Shown here: piece by piece, positions 1 to 12,370 of the stretch | How the letters are laid out: each line of letters starts with the position of its first letter | Numbering within the stretch: the stretch's first letter is position 1 | NCBI GenBank assembly: GCA_003117195.1 | Contig: BDSI01000024.1 | Location: forward strand, 719,168 to 783,167 | Reading direction: 5' to 3' | Source of the DNA: Eudorina sp. 2006-703-Eu-15 | Lineage: Eukaryota; Chlorophyta; Chlorophyceae; Chlamydomonadales; Volvocaceae | Length of the DNA: 64,000 nucleotides | Program-made: the position numbers and the translations under genes | The notes under the pieces: model-generated | The model's input: only the letters and a program-made list of their open reading frames with translations | Told to the model about the DNA's origin: nothing | Databases searched by the model: none

Positions 1-1604
1 GCTGGCAAAGTGCAGTCCCCCTCGAAAAACCCAGCAGTCAGTATGACGGCGAAGGGGGGGGGGCAGTGGCAGGATATGTGCCGCGCCGTCATCGGTCGGG
101 GCCTGACACTCCAACGTGCCCGTTACTGCCATGGAAAGCCTTTAGCGATGGCGCCCGGCATTGGTCCCCGATGGCCAGGACGGCTGCAGGTGGCCCATGG
201 CGCCCACAATTCGTCTCCCTGAATTTGTGACGCTTGTGCCGCTGTGTGCCTCTGCGCGTCTAGTGGATGTCTAGCTCCTCGGTCACATTCGTTCCAAAAC
301 ATGCGCGAAGTGCAAACACCAGTCCAAAACACAACCTGCGGGGCAACACACGTTAGCATTTTGTTCGACGCTGGACCCTTAGCCGGTTCCTGCTGAATCG
401 TCCAAACCGGCTCCGTTGCAACCCCAACAACATCCCACGTCCGCATCCGTCCACCGGCTGCCAACCGGGTCGGGAGGGCGGGGAGTATGCCCTGGCAGAA
501 GGGCATTAACGTAATTGAGTTAGCAACAACGGCAGATACCGAGCTCGGTCTCGGCCGCCACTGAACAAGCTGCCACGGCGCCATCCGCGCCGCAATCGGC
601 CGTAACCCCGTACGTAATCGAAACAACTACAAACCATTACACTCGTCGCTAGAACCTGGCTTCCCTGCTATTCCTACGTCATTGCTAGAGAAGTCAACGT
701 TGGTTGAAATTGTAGCATCTGTGTTTGTGGCAGCGTTTTTGTGCAGGGTGGGGGGCACGCAATCGTGATTCAATTGCGGGGCCTTAATACAAGAATACTA
801 CGGGGTGGGCCAATGATACGCTGTCACCTTGGCTCGTTTCTGCGCGGAAGTATCCCCGCTCTCCCTGACTGCACCCGTGACCACGGTGCCACCGTGTCGT
901 ATGCCGTGTCATGCACAGCTTAAAGTGTCATGCACCGCTTTCGGGATACAAACTCGTCAATCACCAGTTTGCGACGGTGGGTGCAGCCGAAGGAACACTG
1001 CACTGCACTGCACTGCACTGCACTGCACGCCGCAACACGGAGGACTTGGTCAGCAAGCCGACGGTGCGTCTTGCGCGAACCTTGAGGTGGCGGCAGACTG
1101 CAAGCTGCGCAAGCCCCCGGAGGCGCTGCGTACATTCATGGCTGATGGCTGTGGCGGCCTGTACGTTGTCGCAGCGGATGCGGATCCACTGCCCTTCAGG
1201 CGGCGTGCCCAGCGTCCCTTAGCACGCGCGGCAGCGATGAGCAGGTACGTATGACGCGCCCTTCAGCTGACCAGGACCCACCAGGTTCCTCCGCAGAACC
1301 CCAAGCAGCGTTGGGCCATGCACCGCTGGCGCCCTTGAAGTTGAAGGAAGTAGCAGGGTGAAGCAGCTCCATCGGCGCCAGTGAACACCCCCACAAAGTC
1401 CAACTCCCGGCCCGCTACGGTGCAGTTCTTCACACCGTCCCACTTGGACAACCGCACGGGCGGGGTAGGGGGTGTGGCCCTGGACGCCTGGAGGAAGACG
1501 AAGCCCCAGCGGCATGACCAAGAGGAGGAAAGGCCGCGATGCAAACATGCAATGGGGAGCCACGTGAACCCTTTCACGAGTGTGTTGACCAACATGCCCA
1601 ACAC
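1..1604. other. Intergenic, no gene recognised
   Basis: I see no convincing coding region here. Open frames on both strands, for example 123-626 minus, have no recognisable domain and no good splice partners. The only clear structure is a CACTG microsatellite near position 1000. The right end runs into a LINE 3' end. Confidence 0.5.
996..1028. repeat. (CACTG)n microsatellite
   Basis: Six perfect head-to-tail copies of CACTG followed by a partial copy. Confidence 0.95.
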
Positions 1605-1770
1605 TTTGGTAGTGTTGCCCCGCTGTGCGCCTCTGCTTGCTTCGGTGTCTGTCTGGGTGGGGTCATGGCCCGATGAGGTGTGGAGGTGTCGTGCCGCTTT
1701 GTCGGCGCGCTTGCCCTGGTATACACCGTTGATCCCTTTGGGGTCCGCTGTAACGTTCATTCATTCATGC
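1605..1770 (+). mobile_element. 3' end of a CATT-tailed non-LTR retrotransposon, copy 1
   Basis: This stretch starts at TTTGGTAGTGTTGCCCCGCT, closely matches 26634-26833, and ends with GGTCCGCTGTAACGTTCATT followed by a short ATTC repeat. A shared 3' segment with a simple tetranucleotide tail and variable 5' limits is the mark of 5'-truncated LINE copies. Other copies of the tail lie at 34262-34331 and, inverted, at 56278-56420. No coding part is present here. Confidence 0.65.
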
Positions 1771-2398
1771 CCAGTGGCTGCTGCAGCGGCTCGTCCCGGT
1801 CGTTATTGAGCTTTGCTTCCTTTCTGTCCAAACACATCCAGCTGCGCATAAGAAGTTATTGAGAACAGCAAAGGCGTGCTGGACATGGGCGTGCGTCCCC
1901 CTAAGATGATCTAAGCTTCAATCAACAGGTGGGCTAGGGTTTTCCGTGTGCATTGTGTGACCCGACCCGCCCAGGCCACTCGCACACGGCGATGTGGGCC
2001 AAACCGATTTCGAACGGAACCTCCCCTGCATGCCGTCGCTAATAGCCAAGCTTGCTTTACACATACGTACATAGTAATATAGATGAATTTTACATGCGTA
2101 CTTATCCCTGCTGCTCCATGATCCATGGTCCTGGTAGATGGCACGAGCAAGGTGTTAGCGGTTGCCGGTTATTGGCTGGCGTACGACCAGCACGGTCGGT
2201 GCCTTGTAATTCAGCACCGAAGGTGCCGGAGATATGCCAGGCATGCTTTTCTGTAGTATGAGGCGTTGCACTATAACGATACCATTCTACCTGAGCAGAC
2301 CGCAGGCGCAAACGTGCGAGGCCGGTCATTTTTTGCGTTTCAGTATTGAACCTGACCTCTGAACAGGCATTGAGGAATTGTAACATTGGACAGGTGCC
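1771..2398. other. Intergenic, upstream of EMC3
   Basis: No gene is recognised. This stretch should hold the EMC3 promoter and 5' leader, but I see no clear TATA element. Confidence 0.4.
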
Positions 2399-5361
2399 AT
2401 GACTGGCGCGCACCCCTTGCTGCTTGACCATGCGGTCAGGGACTGGGTGTTTATTCCATTGACGTTGGCCATCGTTTTGATGAAGCTGTTGACTCAGTAC
2501 ATGTATCAGGTATATCAAAGTTGTTTGAAGCACATCCATAAACCTGTGTCGACTAGCCGATCGGTGTTATCTGGCATACTCGCCCAAGAACGTATATAGA
2601 ACTTGGGGTATATGTAATTGAAATGTCGCCGTTTCCTCGGCAAACTCTTCCGTGTGTGCCCCACGTCCCCCTCGTCGCAGCTTTTTAACTCGCCGCCACC
2701 AACCAACAAGGACCTCAAGGAGATTCGGGAGATGCAGGCGGTATCGCGTGCAGGCCGGCTTCGGGCGCTCGGCAGGTTTATCCCTGAGACGTCATTCAAA
2801 ATGCGGAAGGAGTACTTCGCCGGGGTGCGTACGGAAAGTGCGTCCGTCATGGAATGGACGATTGACCTGATGAAGGAAAATCCTTCATGGAGTAGGCACC
2901 GGTTTGTGATTCCGCCCAGCGTGAACTGCACCCTCACGCTTAACCCCTGTCCCCTAGCTAGGAACGCGCGTAGGTCGCATGGTGCATGCCGCACAAATTC
3001 CTTGCGCACCCAATTCACTCCCTTCGCCCTCCCACTTGCCCTTTCTAATCGCAGGAGAAGGGCATCTTCTCGCAAAAGCCCGTGACGAGGTCACCACAGG
3101 TGCGGTAGCGCGCGACGGGCGGGTTGCACGCGGCATCGTGGTGGCAAGGCGGCGCGTGAAACCGGCGGGTGAAACCGAAAACAAGGGGTTTACGAGACTG
3201 AAATGGTACGGGACTTCTCCGTGCCACCCCGCGCTTCCAGAGCAGCCATGTACATCAGGCCGCGACGCACGCACCATCACATCGCACCGTCTCACGCCCC
3301 CGACTGCCGTCACAGGGCCCACCCCGCTGCACCAATTCCCCCGGGTAGGCGGTCTGGAAGTCTGTGCGGCGGCTGACATCCTCCGTCAGCGTGTCGATGC
3401 GCCCCGTGTGACGCTCATGCCGGACAGGCCCTGTACTCACCTCCCGGGACTGCCGTGGATTCATCGACTCCTATGTGTACGCCCCGGGCCCTCCGCCGTG
3501 CCCACAGGAGGCCATGGCGACCGACCCCAGCATGATGGTGGACATGATGAAGAAAAACCTCACCGGCATGGTGCCCCAGGTAGGGGGGCTCGAAGAGCCG
3601 GGCGGCGGCGGGGTGCCCTTGCAATCGTGAATGCCACATCGCCACCGAAACCTGGCCACCTGCGGCGGGGCTTGCCACCTGCGCGGCCCTGCTGCACGGT
3701 GCGGTGGTGTGGGGATGTATCCGGTGGGACGCAGCCGCGCGCGGGTCTAGCGTCGTGGTCTAGCAGATATGCGGTACTTCTGGTCGACGTACAGACAGAG
3801 TCATGGATGCGGCGTGCTTCCGCGCCACATGAGGACGGCCCGCGAGATGCACGGCGCGTAGGGGCCCGCCTAATTTGCAAGGCCGCGTAATCCCACTTAA
3901 ATCTCTTGACAACCGACATGCCCTGCGACGGAACTCACAGCAGTCCTTAGGGGGCTCCGCCGGCTGGCACAGCCGGCGGCCGAAGGCTCGGGGAACTCCC
4001 TGCCTACTCCGACAAATGCAGATCATCGTTGCCGCGGGTCTGGTGTTCCAAGGAGTGCGGCTGTCTTGCCCCTGATCCATTCCCCTCGCGCTGCAGCTCG
4101 CCATGGGTATGGTAGTGAACTTCTTCTTCCAGGGCTTTGTGATCGGCAAGGTGCCCTTCCCGCTCAGCCCCAGGTTCAAGCCGATGCTGCAGGTGCGCGC
4201 GTGGGACTGGGCACTGGGGCTCCGATTCGGACGCAGGGCAAGGTTACGTACGCGGTCAGGGAGTTTAGGGGGCGGAGAGCACGCACGACATGCTGCCCGG
4301 GTGGCTGAACAGCTTGGAACCTTGGGCGCCCTGGGTGGCGACAGGGCGCATCACGTCCGTGCACGAGGGTTTATCCTGCAAGTGCCGACCCATAAGGCCA
4401 GCATGCACAGCAGTCGAACATACCTGGGCCAGCTCAGTGCTGGTGGTTCTGGTGCAGCATATGTTGGTGTAGACGAGTCTGATCTCAAATGGTTAACGCG
4501 GCGCTCTCGGCATTTCATCTTGTGTTCTTTCCCACAGCGCGGGATCGACCTGGCGTCCTTGGACGTGTCGTACTTCACAAGCCTGTCGTACTACATCCTG
4601 CTGCTGTTCGGCCTTCGGGGCGTTTTCTCTTTGGTGTTCAGGCAGGTTTGGGGGGTTTGAAGTAGGCCCTACAAACAACCAACACAGACACTGTCGGGTC
4701 CACCTTGTAACCGTTACTACTACCGACACTGCCTGCTATCGCCCTGCACCTGTCCTTCCAAATGACCACTAAACCTTATCCACCACGGGGTCGAAGATTG
4801 CTGCACAGCAAGTGGCCATCACGTCCTCGTACATGACTAGGATTGCCGCACAGCGCGCGTGAGCAGATGTCATACGTTTGGTGTCATGCCTGGATGAATC
4901 TGTTGTCCTGCAGGGAGGATGCCATTGACGAGACAGAGATGATGCGGCGCCAGGTGAACCCTATGGCGGCCAACCCAATGGGCGTCGACATGGAAGCCAT
5001 GTTCAAGTCGGAGAAGACGGCCCTTAACGCGGTAAGATGCGGGGGCCATAGCCGCTGGGTGCTGGGAACAGGGAACGTTCAGTTTGTCATGCGTGCGAAT
5101 TTAGGAAGGGCGTCTCACATGTCATGCCATCAGTCTTTTGGCAAGGAGGAACGCTTGGAACAAGTATCTGACAGAGTAACCTTTCGCTGTCCGAGCCTGG
5201 GGTACTTGCCTGGTACCGTTCGAAGTCGTTGCGCCGTGGCCCGCTGAAATGCCTTTGCGCTTTGATACCGGGACCAGGTGGACTTCGAGTGGGAGCTGGA
5301 GAGCGCGGAGGAGCGGGCTGTGGACCTGCTGCGCCGACAGTTCAAGGCCAAGAAGCTCTAG
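2399..5361 (+). CDS. EMC3: ER membrane protein complex subunit 3 (EMC3)
   Basis: EMC3 is the Oxa1-superfamily core subunit of the ER membrane protein complex, which inserts transmembrane segments into the ER membrane. My model has 8 exons: 2399-2509, 2681-2824, 3055-3099, 3508-3579, 4097-4192, 4538-4645, 4918-5031 and 5278-5361, giving 257 residues, close to the 261 of the human protein. The start (MTGAHPLLLDHAVRDWVFIP) aligns with the family N-terminus. A membrane segment lies at about 16-33, the conserved DMMKKN block near 110, the second segment at about 125-143 (NFFFQGFVIGKVPFPL) and the third at about 173-190 (FGLRGVFSL). The C-terminus (VDFEWELESAEERA) matches the helical tail. All phases close. 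The exon 6/7 junction is uncertain: either GT donor 4646 with acceptor 4917, or a GC donor a few bases earlier with acceptor 4913. Confidence 0.93.
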
Positions 5362-5458
5362 CGATTTTGGCTGCGGACGACCGTTGGACCTGGGTGGACC
5401 CGACATATGTGATCGCTGCAGGTTGTGCTGTGTTTGGGACGGTACAGGTATGGGGTTA

Positions 5459-5463
5459 TGTAA
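5459..5463 (+). terminator. TGTAA polyadenylation signal of EMC3
   Basis: TGTAA is the usual volvocine poly(A) signal. It lies about 98 bases after the EMC3 stop and before the H2A stem-loop of the convergent gene. Confidence 0.6.
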
Positions 5464-5579
5464 TACACACAGAAGAATTGCATGGATATGTCATTTGCAG
5501 GCGGGGCAGCCTGCGGTGGGTGTGATGGAGCTTATACGGGATGAAAACCTTACGCGCATGACATGTGCCCTCGTACGGT

Positions 5580-5595
5580 GGTGTTGATAAACACC
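5580..5595 (-). terminator. Histone 3' stem-loop, H2A copy 1
   Basis: On the minus strand this reads GGTGTT-TATC-AACACC, a 6-bp stem with a 4-base loop, 32 bases after the H2A stop. It is the processing signal of replication-dependent histone mRNAs, bound by SLBP in other eukaryotes. Confidence 0.93.
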
Positions 5596-5627
5596 GGGTT
5601 GGGAAGAGGGTACTTGCTTGGAACACA

Positions 5628-6023
5628 CTACACGGCTGCGGAGCCGTCCTCAGCCTTGCCCTTGGACTTCTTGGGCAGCAGCACGGCATGGATGTTGGGA
5701 AGCACACCACCCGAGGCAATCGTGACTTCGCCCAGCAGCTTGCCCAGCTCCTCGTCGTTGCGGATGGCCAGCTGGATGTGGCGCGGAATGATGCGGTTCT
5801 TCTTGTTGTCGCGAGCCGCGTTACCCGCCAGCTCCAGCACCTCAGCGGTCAAATACTCAAGAACAGCAGCCAAGTAGACGGGAGCACCGGCACCGATGCG
5901 CTCCGCATACTTGCCCTTCCTGAGGTAGCGCGCAATACGACCGACAGGAAACTGCAGACCGGCCTTAGAGCTACGGCTCACGGCCTTCTTGCGAGCGGTC
6001 TTGCCCTTGCCGCGACCAGCCAT
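5628..6023 (-). CDS. H2A: Histone H2A, copy 1
   Basis: A complete, intronless core histone of 131 residues. It starts [10 protein letters not shown], carries the H2A histone fold ([12 protein letters not shown], then [20 protein letters not shown]) and ends in a short tail after [10 protein letters not shown]2A pairs with H2B in the nucleosome. It is transcribed away from H2B from a shared 293-base promoter and ends in a stem-loop rather than a poly(A) signal, which indicates S-phase expression. It differs from copy 2 by two residues: R11 against G11 and R35 against K35. Confidence 0.98.
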   Translation of the reverse strand: MAGRGKGKTARKKAVSRSSKAGLQFPVGRIARYLRKGKYAERIGAGAPVYLAAVLEYLTAEVLELAGNAARDNKKNRIIPRHIQLAIRNDEELGKLLGEVTIASGGVLPNIHAVLLPKKSKGKAEDGSAAV

Positions 6024-6316
6024 TGTGGTAGTACAGAGAAGTGGAAAGTGAGTAGGTACCGGTTACCGGAATTCAATATATATGGGAAGAAGCATAATGC
6101 ACATAAATATAGGACTGTGTCTGGCAGGCGAGAACGACTCTCGGTCCGGAACGTCCGGCCGTTGGTCCGAGCATGTTCGGGTCACCAGGATGTAACCGCC
6201 AACTGCTTGGCGCCACTTGAATTAAATTGCACAATCGGTAGACGTTACCTATCAATTTGCGCACACAATTTTACACAGATCTCGTTCTTAACAACGAAAT
6301 TCCATATAGCGGCACC
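6024..6316. promoter_or_regulatory. Divergent H2A-H2B promoter, copy 1
   Basis: These 293 bases separate the two start codons. A TATATA run at about 6077-6083 is suitably placed for H2A on the minus strand. Two similar GGTCCG/CGGACC motifs near 6140-6170 may be regulatory. The sequence is preserved in the inverted copy at 11615-11907. Confidence 0.7.
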
Positions 6317-6799
6317 ATGGCCCCCAAGAACGTGAAAGAGGAGAAGGCCGCGAGCCAGCCAGAGGCCGCTGAGCCCAAGGCTGAGGCTAAGCCTGCCAAG
6401 GCTGACAAGGAAAAGAAGCCCAAGAAGGAGAAGAAGTCGCCGGCGAAGAAGGCTGCCAAGGAGCCTGCTGCTGGTGGCGATGAGGGCGAGAAGAAAGCAA
6501 AGAAGAAGGCCAAGGTCGCCAAGAGTGAGACATACAAGTTGTACATCTACAAGGTGCTCAAGCAGGTGCACCCGGATACCGGCATCAGCTCCAAGGCAAT
6601 GTCCATCATGAACAGCTTCATCAACGACCTGTTCGAAAAAATTGCCACCGAGGCGTCCAAGCTGAGCCGCTACAACAAGAAGCCCACCGTCACGTCCCGC
6701 GAGATCCAGACCGCCGTGCGCCTGGTGCTGCCCGGCGAGCTGGCCAAGCACGCGGTGTCGGAGGGGACCAAGGCTGTGACCAAGTTCACGTCGCAATAA
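6317..6799 (+). CDS. H2B: Histone H2B, copy 1
   Basis: An intronless H2B of 160 residues. An open frame continues 20 codons upstream, but [10 protein letters not shown] is the natural start and sits in a GGCACCATGG context. The first ~65 residues form a Lys/Ala/Glu-rich tail of plant and algal type. The histone fold follows ([20 protein letters not shown], then [14 protein letters not shown]) and the protein ends AVTKFTSQ. It partners the neighbouring H2A. It appears identical to copy 2. Confidence 0.98.
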   Translation: MAPKNVKEEKAASQPEAAEPKAEAKPAKADKEKKPKKEKKSPAKKAAKEPAAGGDEGEKKAKKKAKVAKSETYKLYIYKVLKQVHPDTGISSKAMSIMNSFINDLFEKIATEASKLSRYNKKPTVTSREIQTAVRLVLPGELAKHAVSEGTKAVTKFTSQ

Positions 6800-6841
6800 T
6801 TTGGCTGTGCTCGTCGTCTTGACATCTAAATATAAATACCC

Positions 6842-6857
6842 GGTGTTTCTCAACACC
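6842..6857 (+). terminator. Histone 3' stem-loop, H2B copy 1
   Basis: GGTGTT-TCTC-AACACC, a 6-bp stem and 4-base loop, 43 bases after the H2B stop. Confidence 0.93.
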
Positions 6858-7068
6858 ACAATATCCAGTATGGCTTTACCATGAGTTGCCAGGATCGTAT
6901 CGTATGTGTGCATGTGGTAAAACGTTTGGCGTGGTGGGGTCACCCTGGGTCACCTGACAATGTCACCTTGATTTTCAGCATGCCGGCAACGTGTGAATTT
7001 GAACAGGGGACATCTAATGTGAGTGGTACATGTTTGGGGATGCATAACCCCATCCATACCTGTACAAC

Positions 7069-7480
7069 TTAATGCCTAAAAGCACGCGCATGAAAATACA
7101 CTAGCAGGAAAAAGGAGACTACTACCGTCCAAAGGGGACGATTGTGTTGCGGTGGGCCCACATGCGTTCCAAGAGTCTTGCTAACCGAGCCGGGTCCCAG
7201 GCATGGTAGAGAAATGGGGAAAAGCCTTCCGCTTTCCGCGCGAATAATGTCGTACACAGGACAACTTAGCAAGACATGTTTTTCATCCTCGACCTGACCT
7301 TCAATCCCACAGCAACGACAGACCCATTGTTCCCTAGGCACACGGTGTCTGCCCCTACGCCCTCTGTTGGCCACCAGTGCCCAGCAAGACAACCAGAACT
7401 TCATTAGCTTGCGGTGCATGCTAAAGGGAATGAATACCTTAGCATGTGGCCGCCACATCACGGCAGCCGCGCCTGGAAGG
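7069..7480 (-). mobile_element. LINE reverse transcriptase C-terminal fragment
   Basis: The minus strand encodes RHRVPREQWVCRCCGIEG, then EDEKHVLLSCPVYDIIR. This is the Cys/His zinc-binding region found after the reverse transcriptase domain of many LINE ORF2 proteins. No polymerase domain remains, so this is a 5'-truncated or decayed copy in the gap between histone units A and B. The inverted histone block has no counterpart of it. Confidence 0.6.
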
Positions 7481-7548
7481 TGGTACCCCTTCATTCCACA
7501 TGGACGCGCGCAATCTTTCCTCAAAGGACAGCCCACATACGAAATGGT

Positions 7549-7564
7549 GGTGTTGAGAAACACC
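7549..7564 (-). terminator. Histone 3' stem-loop, H4 copy 1
   Basis: On the minus strand this reads GGTGTT-TCTC-AACACC, 58 bases after the H4 stop. Confidence 0.93.
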
Positions 7565-7622
7565 GAGTTTTCTTGTGGACAGTGTGGGGATAGTCCCGCT
7601 ACCGGCGTGAGATGCGAGTTGC

Positions 7623-8719
<1,097 letters not shown>

Positions 8720-8759
8720 GGAGCACATCCCGGCTCTCTGGAGCTTCCCCTCAAAACCC

Positions 8760-8775
8760 GGTGTTTCTCAACACC
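8760..8775 (+). terminator. Histone 3' stem-loop, H3 copy 1
   Basis: GGTGTT-TCTC-AACACC, 41 bases after the H3 stop. Confidence 0.93.
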
Positions 8776-8846
8776 ACCCTTTCTCATAGAAGCTATCCAG
8801 CAGCGTGTTTGCTCATGTGTTTTTGCCGGTCTGACTCGATGTTGGA

Positions 8847-10939
8847 TTAAGGATGTTACAGCAGGCCTGCAGGTCAATACTGCTTTCATGCAGGCAAGGA
8901 TACACGCCAGTCCCCTTTCACTGCAAGCAACAGTCTTTGTTACCTGACAATCAAGGCCCTGTAGCTGAAAGATCAGTGAATGTTCCGGCGGACCGAATCC
9001 ATTCGAGGGTGTCCCCAACGAAGCACTAGACAGCCCGTAACTCACGCAGGCCATCCACCAGTAGAAATCCCGTGCAGCCTGTCGAGGTGCTGGCCTGTGC
9101 TGGCTCTTGACGATGTGCGGCGGCAGCGGGTCGAGAGGTGCTCACGCAATAACTACTAAGCCCCACTAGCCACAACCCATTCGTAACCAACAGTAGTTTC
9201 CGCTGCCGCGGTCGTCCTCCATTAATGCGGCATCCCGAACACACAGTCCGAGCCTGTAGTGCGGCTCACTCGGCGCCCCGAGCCCTATGCGATGGCCGGG
9301 TTAAAGGGGACGAGGGCACGGGAGGACGGGGCCACACAGGTGAGGTGTCGGGTGTCCATGTGGCTGACGACTTGGACACTCTCATCCATCACCTGCAGGC
9401 CAGCTGGGTGGCAGCCGCCTAGAACGTGCTCTCGGCGACGGGACCCCCCCAAAGGAGGATGAGGCCTTGCGCGCTCTGCTCCACAGCTTGACATGATATG
9501 GGACGGCCGCCCCATGGAAATATGGTGCGGCTGCTGACTCTTCAGCTCGGGCGGCCCCTGCAGGGATCTCATGGATCAGCACCAGGACTTCATGTTATTG
9601 AAGTGTATGGCGGATGCCGGTGCCGCCGTCTGACCTGGCCGATTCCGAGAGACAATATCCCCCTGAGGCTGCGGCGGCTGCTCTGGGAAGGCGACCTCTA
9701 GGAACCGCTTGGGCGGCTCGCACTGCGCGGCGTTGCGGACTTTCCCGCAATGGAGCATTGCACTGCAAGGTCGGGCCCCACCCACCTACGAGCGGCGGCA
9801 TGCTGAACCTGTGCTGGGTTCGGCGGCAGTCTGACTTGCATGGTTGCTGTTGGAGATGGGTTCACGCCGTGGACTTCCTGTTGTGTTGACATGTTCATTC
9901 GTTCAAACGAACATGGTTCATATGGTCAGTGGTGCTCTACCATGTGGCTCTTGGCGCTGGCGGTCTGTCGTGTAAACGGCCTTGCTCCTTGGATACGATG
10001 TCGGCTGGGTATCCCGATGGTGTTGTTGGCACTACGTGCGCTCTCGCCTGGCTGTCTGATTAGGTAGGGTATTTCCGGGCACGTTTCTATCCCTACCGGC
10101 GGTGATTGCCTGTGGTTGTCTTCCCTTTGGCCTGTATGAATGTCACTGGGCATGGCTTGTGCTGGGTTCGGGGGCAACTGTCCTGGAACCGATTCATTGC
10201 ACGATCGCTTCGCGATGAATTTGATGCTGCTATGGGTGCTGCTGTTGCGACCCTTAGATCAGGGTCCCTACCTGAGGGTGGCGGCTGCTCAGGACGTGCA
10301 TGGTGACGGCCCCTGCCCCGGAGGAGGATGGGACGTTGCACGCTCTGCTCCACAGCTTGGCATAATGTCAGTGCACGCCACCACTTGGGCGGCTCGCACT
10401 GCACGATTGCGGACTTTCCCACATGGAGCATTACACTGCACGATCGGGCCCCTCCCGCCTACGGGCGGTGGCGCGCTGAACCTGTTGGGCAGGGTTTGTG
10501 CTGGGTTCGGTGGCAAATGTTCTGGGACTGAGTCATTGCACGATCGCTACGCTATGGTTGGGTGCTGCTATGGGTGGTGCTGTTGCGACCCTTGGGTCAG
10601 TGTCCCTGGGTGAGTGTCCCCTTAGTGATTACCCGTGCCTATTGATTACCCGCGGGGTCTCATATTCTCATATTCTGGAACGTGGTTGCCCTGCAGCCCT
10701 GGCGGCCCTCGACTGTGGCGTTTGACACATGTGAGGGGCGGGGGATGCTTTTCCTCATGCGCACCTTGCTGCAATCGTTGTGGGGTTGACTGAAACCTTT
10801 TGGATCTGCTAGGAATGTCTATTCACCCTCATATCATTAATTACTTTCACCCTCATTAAATTATTCCGCTACGTTCCTACTCTTGAGCAGGCGTGAACTG
10901 TTGGGGCGATCCTTACCCGGTTAAGGTCACGACGGGACC
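8847..10939. mobile_element. Decayed LINE mosaic between the histone quartets
   Basis: No intact gene is present. Plus-strand pieces match the LINE coding region at 59543-60823: EVSGVHVADDLDTL near 9340, ALLHSL near 9475 and 10350, and FIARSLRDEFDAAMGAAVAT near 10190. Stops and frame changes interrupt all of them. The segment around GTGCTGGGTTCGG recurs near 9810, 10160 and 10500, so the relic contains internal repeats. Confidence 0.65.
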
Positions 10940-11073
10940 CGTTGCCGGCATGCTGAAAATCAAGGTGACATTATCAGGTGACCCAGGGTGACCCCACCAC
11001 GCCAAACGTTTTACCACATGCACACATACGATACGATTCTGGCAACTCATGGTAAAGCCATACTGGATATTGT

Positions 11074-11089
11074 GGTGTTGAGAAACACC
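11074..11089 (-). terminator. Histone 3' stem-loop, H2B copy 2
   Basis: GGTGTT-TCTC-AACACC on the minus strand, 43 bases after the stop. Confidence 0.93.
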
Positions 11090-11131
11090 GGGTATTTATA
11101 TTTAGATGTCAAGACGACGAGCACAGCCAAA

Positions 11132-11614
11132 TTATTGCGACGTGAACTTGGTCACAGCCTTGGTCCCCTCCGACACCGCGTGCTTAGCCAGCTCGCCGGG
11201 CAGCACCAGGCGCACGGCGGTCTGGATCTCGCGGGACGTGACGGTGGGCTTCTTGTTGTAGCGGCTCAGCTTGGACGCCTCGGTGGCAATTTTTTCGAAC
11301 AGGTCGTTGATGAAGCTGTTCATGATGGACATTGCCTTGGAGCTGATGCCGGTATCCGGGTGCACCTGCTTGAGCACCTTGTAGATGTACAACTTGTATG
11401 TCTCACTCTTGGCGACCTTGGCCTTCTTCTTGGCTTTCTTCTCGCCCTCATCGCCACCAGCAGCAGGCTCCTTGGCAGCCTTCTTCGCCGGCGACTTCTT
11501 CTCCTTCTTGGGCTTCTTTTCCTTGTCAGCCTTGGCAGGCTTAGCCTCAGCCTTGGGCTCAGCGGCCTCTGGCTGGCTCGCGGCCTTCTCCTCTTTCACG
11601 TTCTTGGGGGCCAT
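11132..11614 (-). CDS. H2B: Histone H2B, copy 2
   Basis: A 160-residue H2B, apparently identical in protein to copy 1. As there, the start is [10 protein letters not shown] although the frame is open 20 codons further upstream. It is divergent from H2A copy 2 and shares a 293-base promoter with it. Confidence 0.98.
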   Translation of the reverse strand: MAPKNVKEEKAASQPEAAEPKAEAKPAKADKEKKPKKEKKSPAKKAAKEPAAGGDEGEKKAKKKAKVAKSETYKLYIYKVLKQVHPDTGISSKAMSIMNSFINDLFEKIATEASKLSRYNKKPTVTSREIQTAVRLVLPGELAKHAVSEGTKAVTKFTSQ

Positions 11615-11907
11615 GGTGCCGCTATATGGAATTTCGTTGTTAAGAACGAGATCTATGTAAAATTGTGTGCGCAAATTGATAGGTAACGTCTACCGATTGT
11701 GCAATTTAATTCAAGTGGCGCCAAGCAGTTGGCGGTTACATCCTGGTGACCCGAACATGCTCGGACCAACGGCCGGACGTTCCGGACCGAGAGTCGTTCT
11801 CGCCTGCCAGACACAGTCCTATATTTATGTGCATTATGCTTCTTCCCATATATATTGAATTCCGGTAACCGGTACCTACTCACTTTCCACTTCTCTGTAC
11901 TACCACA
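11615..11907. promoter_or_regulatory. Divergent H2A-H2B promoter, copy 2
   Basis: Inverted copy of 6024-6316. The H2A TATATA run lies near 11848-11855. Confidence 0.7.
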
Positions 11908-12303
11908 ATGGCTGGTCGCGGCAAGGGCAAGACCGCTGGCAAGAAGGCCGTGAGCCGTAGCTCTAAGGCCGGTCTGCAGTTTCCTGTCGGTCGTATTGCG
12001 CGCTACCTCAAGAAGGGCAAGTATGCGGAGCGCATCGGTGCCGGTGCTCCCGTCTACTTGGCTGCTGTTCTTGAGTATTTGACCGCTGAGGTGCTGGAGC
12101 TGGCGGGTAACGCGGCTCGCGACAACAAGAAGAACCGCATCATTCCGCGCCACATCCAGCTGGCCATCCGCAACGACGAGGAGCTGGGCAAGCTGCTGGG
12201 CGAAGTCACGATTGCCTCGGGTGGTGTGCTTCCCAACATCCATGCCGTGCTGCTGCCCAAGAAGTCCAAGGGCAAGGCTGAGGACGGCTCCGCAGCCGTG
12301 TAG
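11908..12303 (+). CDS. H2A: Histone H2A, copy 2
   Basis: A complete 131-residue intronless H2A. It carries G11 and K35 where copy 1 has R11 and R35; both differences are in basic N-terminal positions. The rest of the protein matches copy 1. Confidence 0.98.
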   Translation: MAGRGKGKTAGKKAVSRSSKAGLQFPVGRIARYLKKGKYAERIGAGAPVYLAAVLEYLTAEVLELAGNAARDNKKNRIIPRHIQLAIRNDEELGKLLGEVTIASGGVLPNIHAVLLPKKSKGKAEDGSAAV

Positions 12304-12335
12304 TGTGTTCCAAGCAAGTACCCTCTTCCCAACCC

Positions 12336-12351
12336 GGTGTTTATCAACACC
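12336..12351 (+). terminator. Histone 3' stem-loop, H2A copy 2
   Basis: GGTGTT-TATC-AACACC, with the same TATC loop as the other H2A gene, 32 bases after the stop. Confidence 0.93.
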
Positions 12352-12370
12352 ACCGTACGAGGGCACATGT

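Larger units (their letters stand above)
5561..6991. repeat. Histone unit A, left copy (H2A-H2B)
   Basis: This 1,431-base block matches 10940-12370 in inverted orientation. The borders are sharp: identity begins at ACATGTGCCC and ends at TGCCGGCAACG. It holds the divergent H2A and H2B genes, their shared promoter and both 3' stem-loops. Confidence 0.9.
10940..12370. repeat. Histone unit A, right copy (inverted)
   Basis: Inverted near-identical copy of 5561-6991, of equal length (1,431 bases). Confidence 0.9.

Noticed and set aside
123..626. A 167-codon minus-strand frame near the left edge
   Set aside because: No domain, no splice context and no codon pattern like the real genes.
5565..6335. 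Long frames antisense to H2A, H2B and H4
   Set aside because: They are shadows of GC-rich histone coding sequence, with conserved histones on the other strand.
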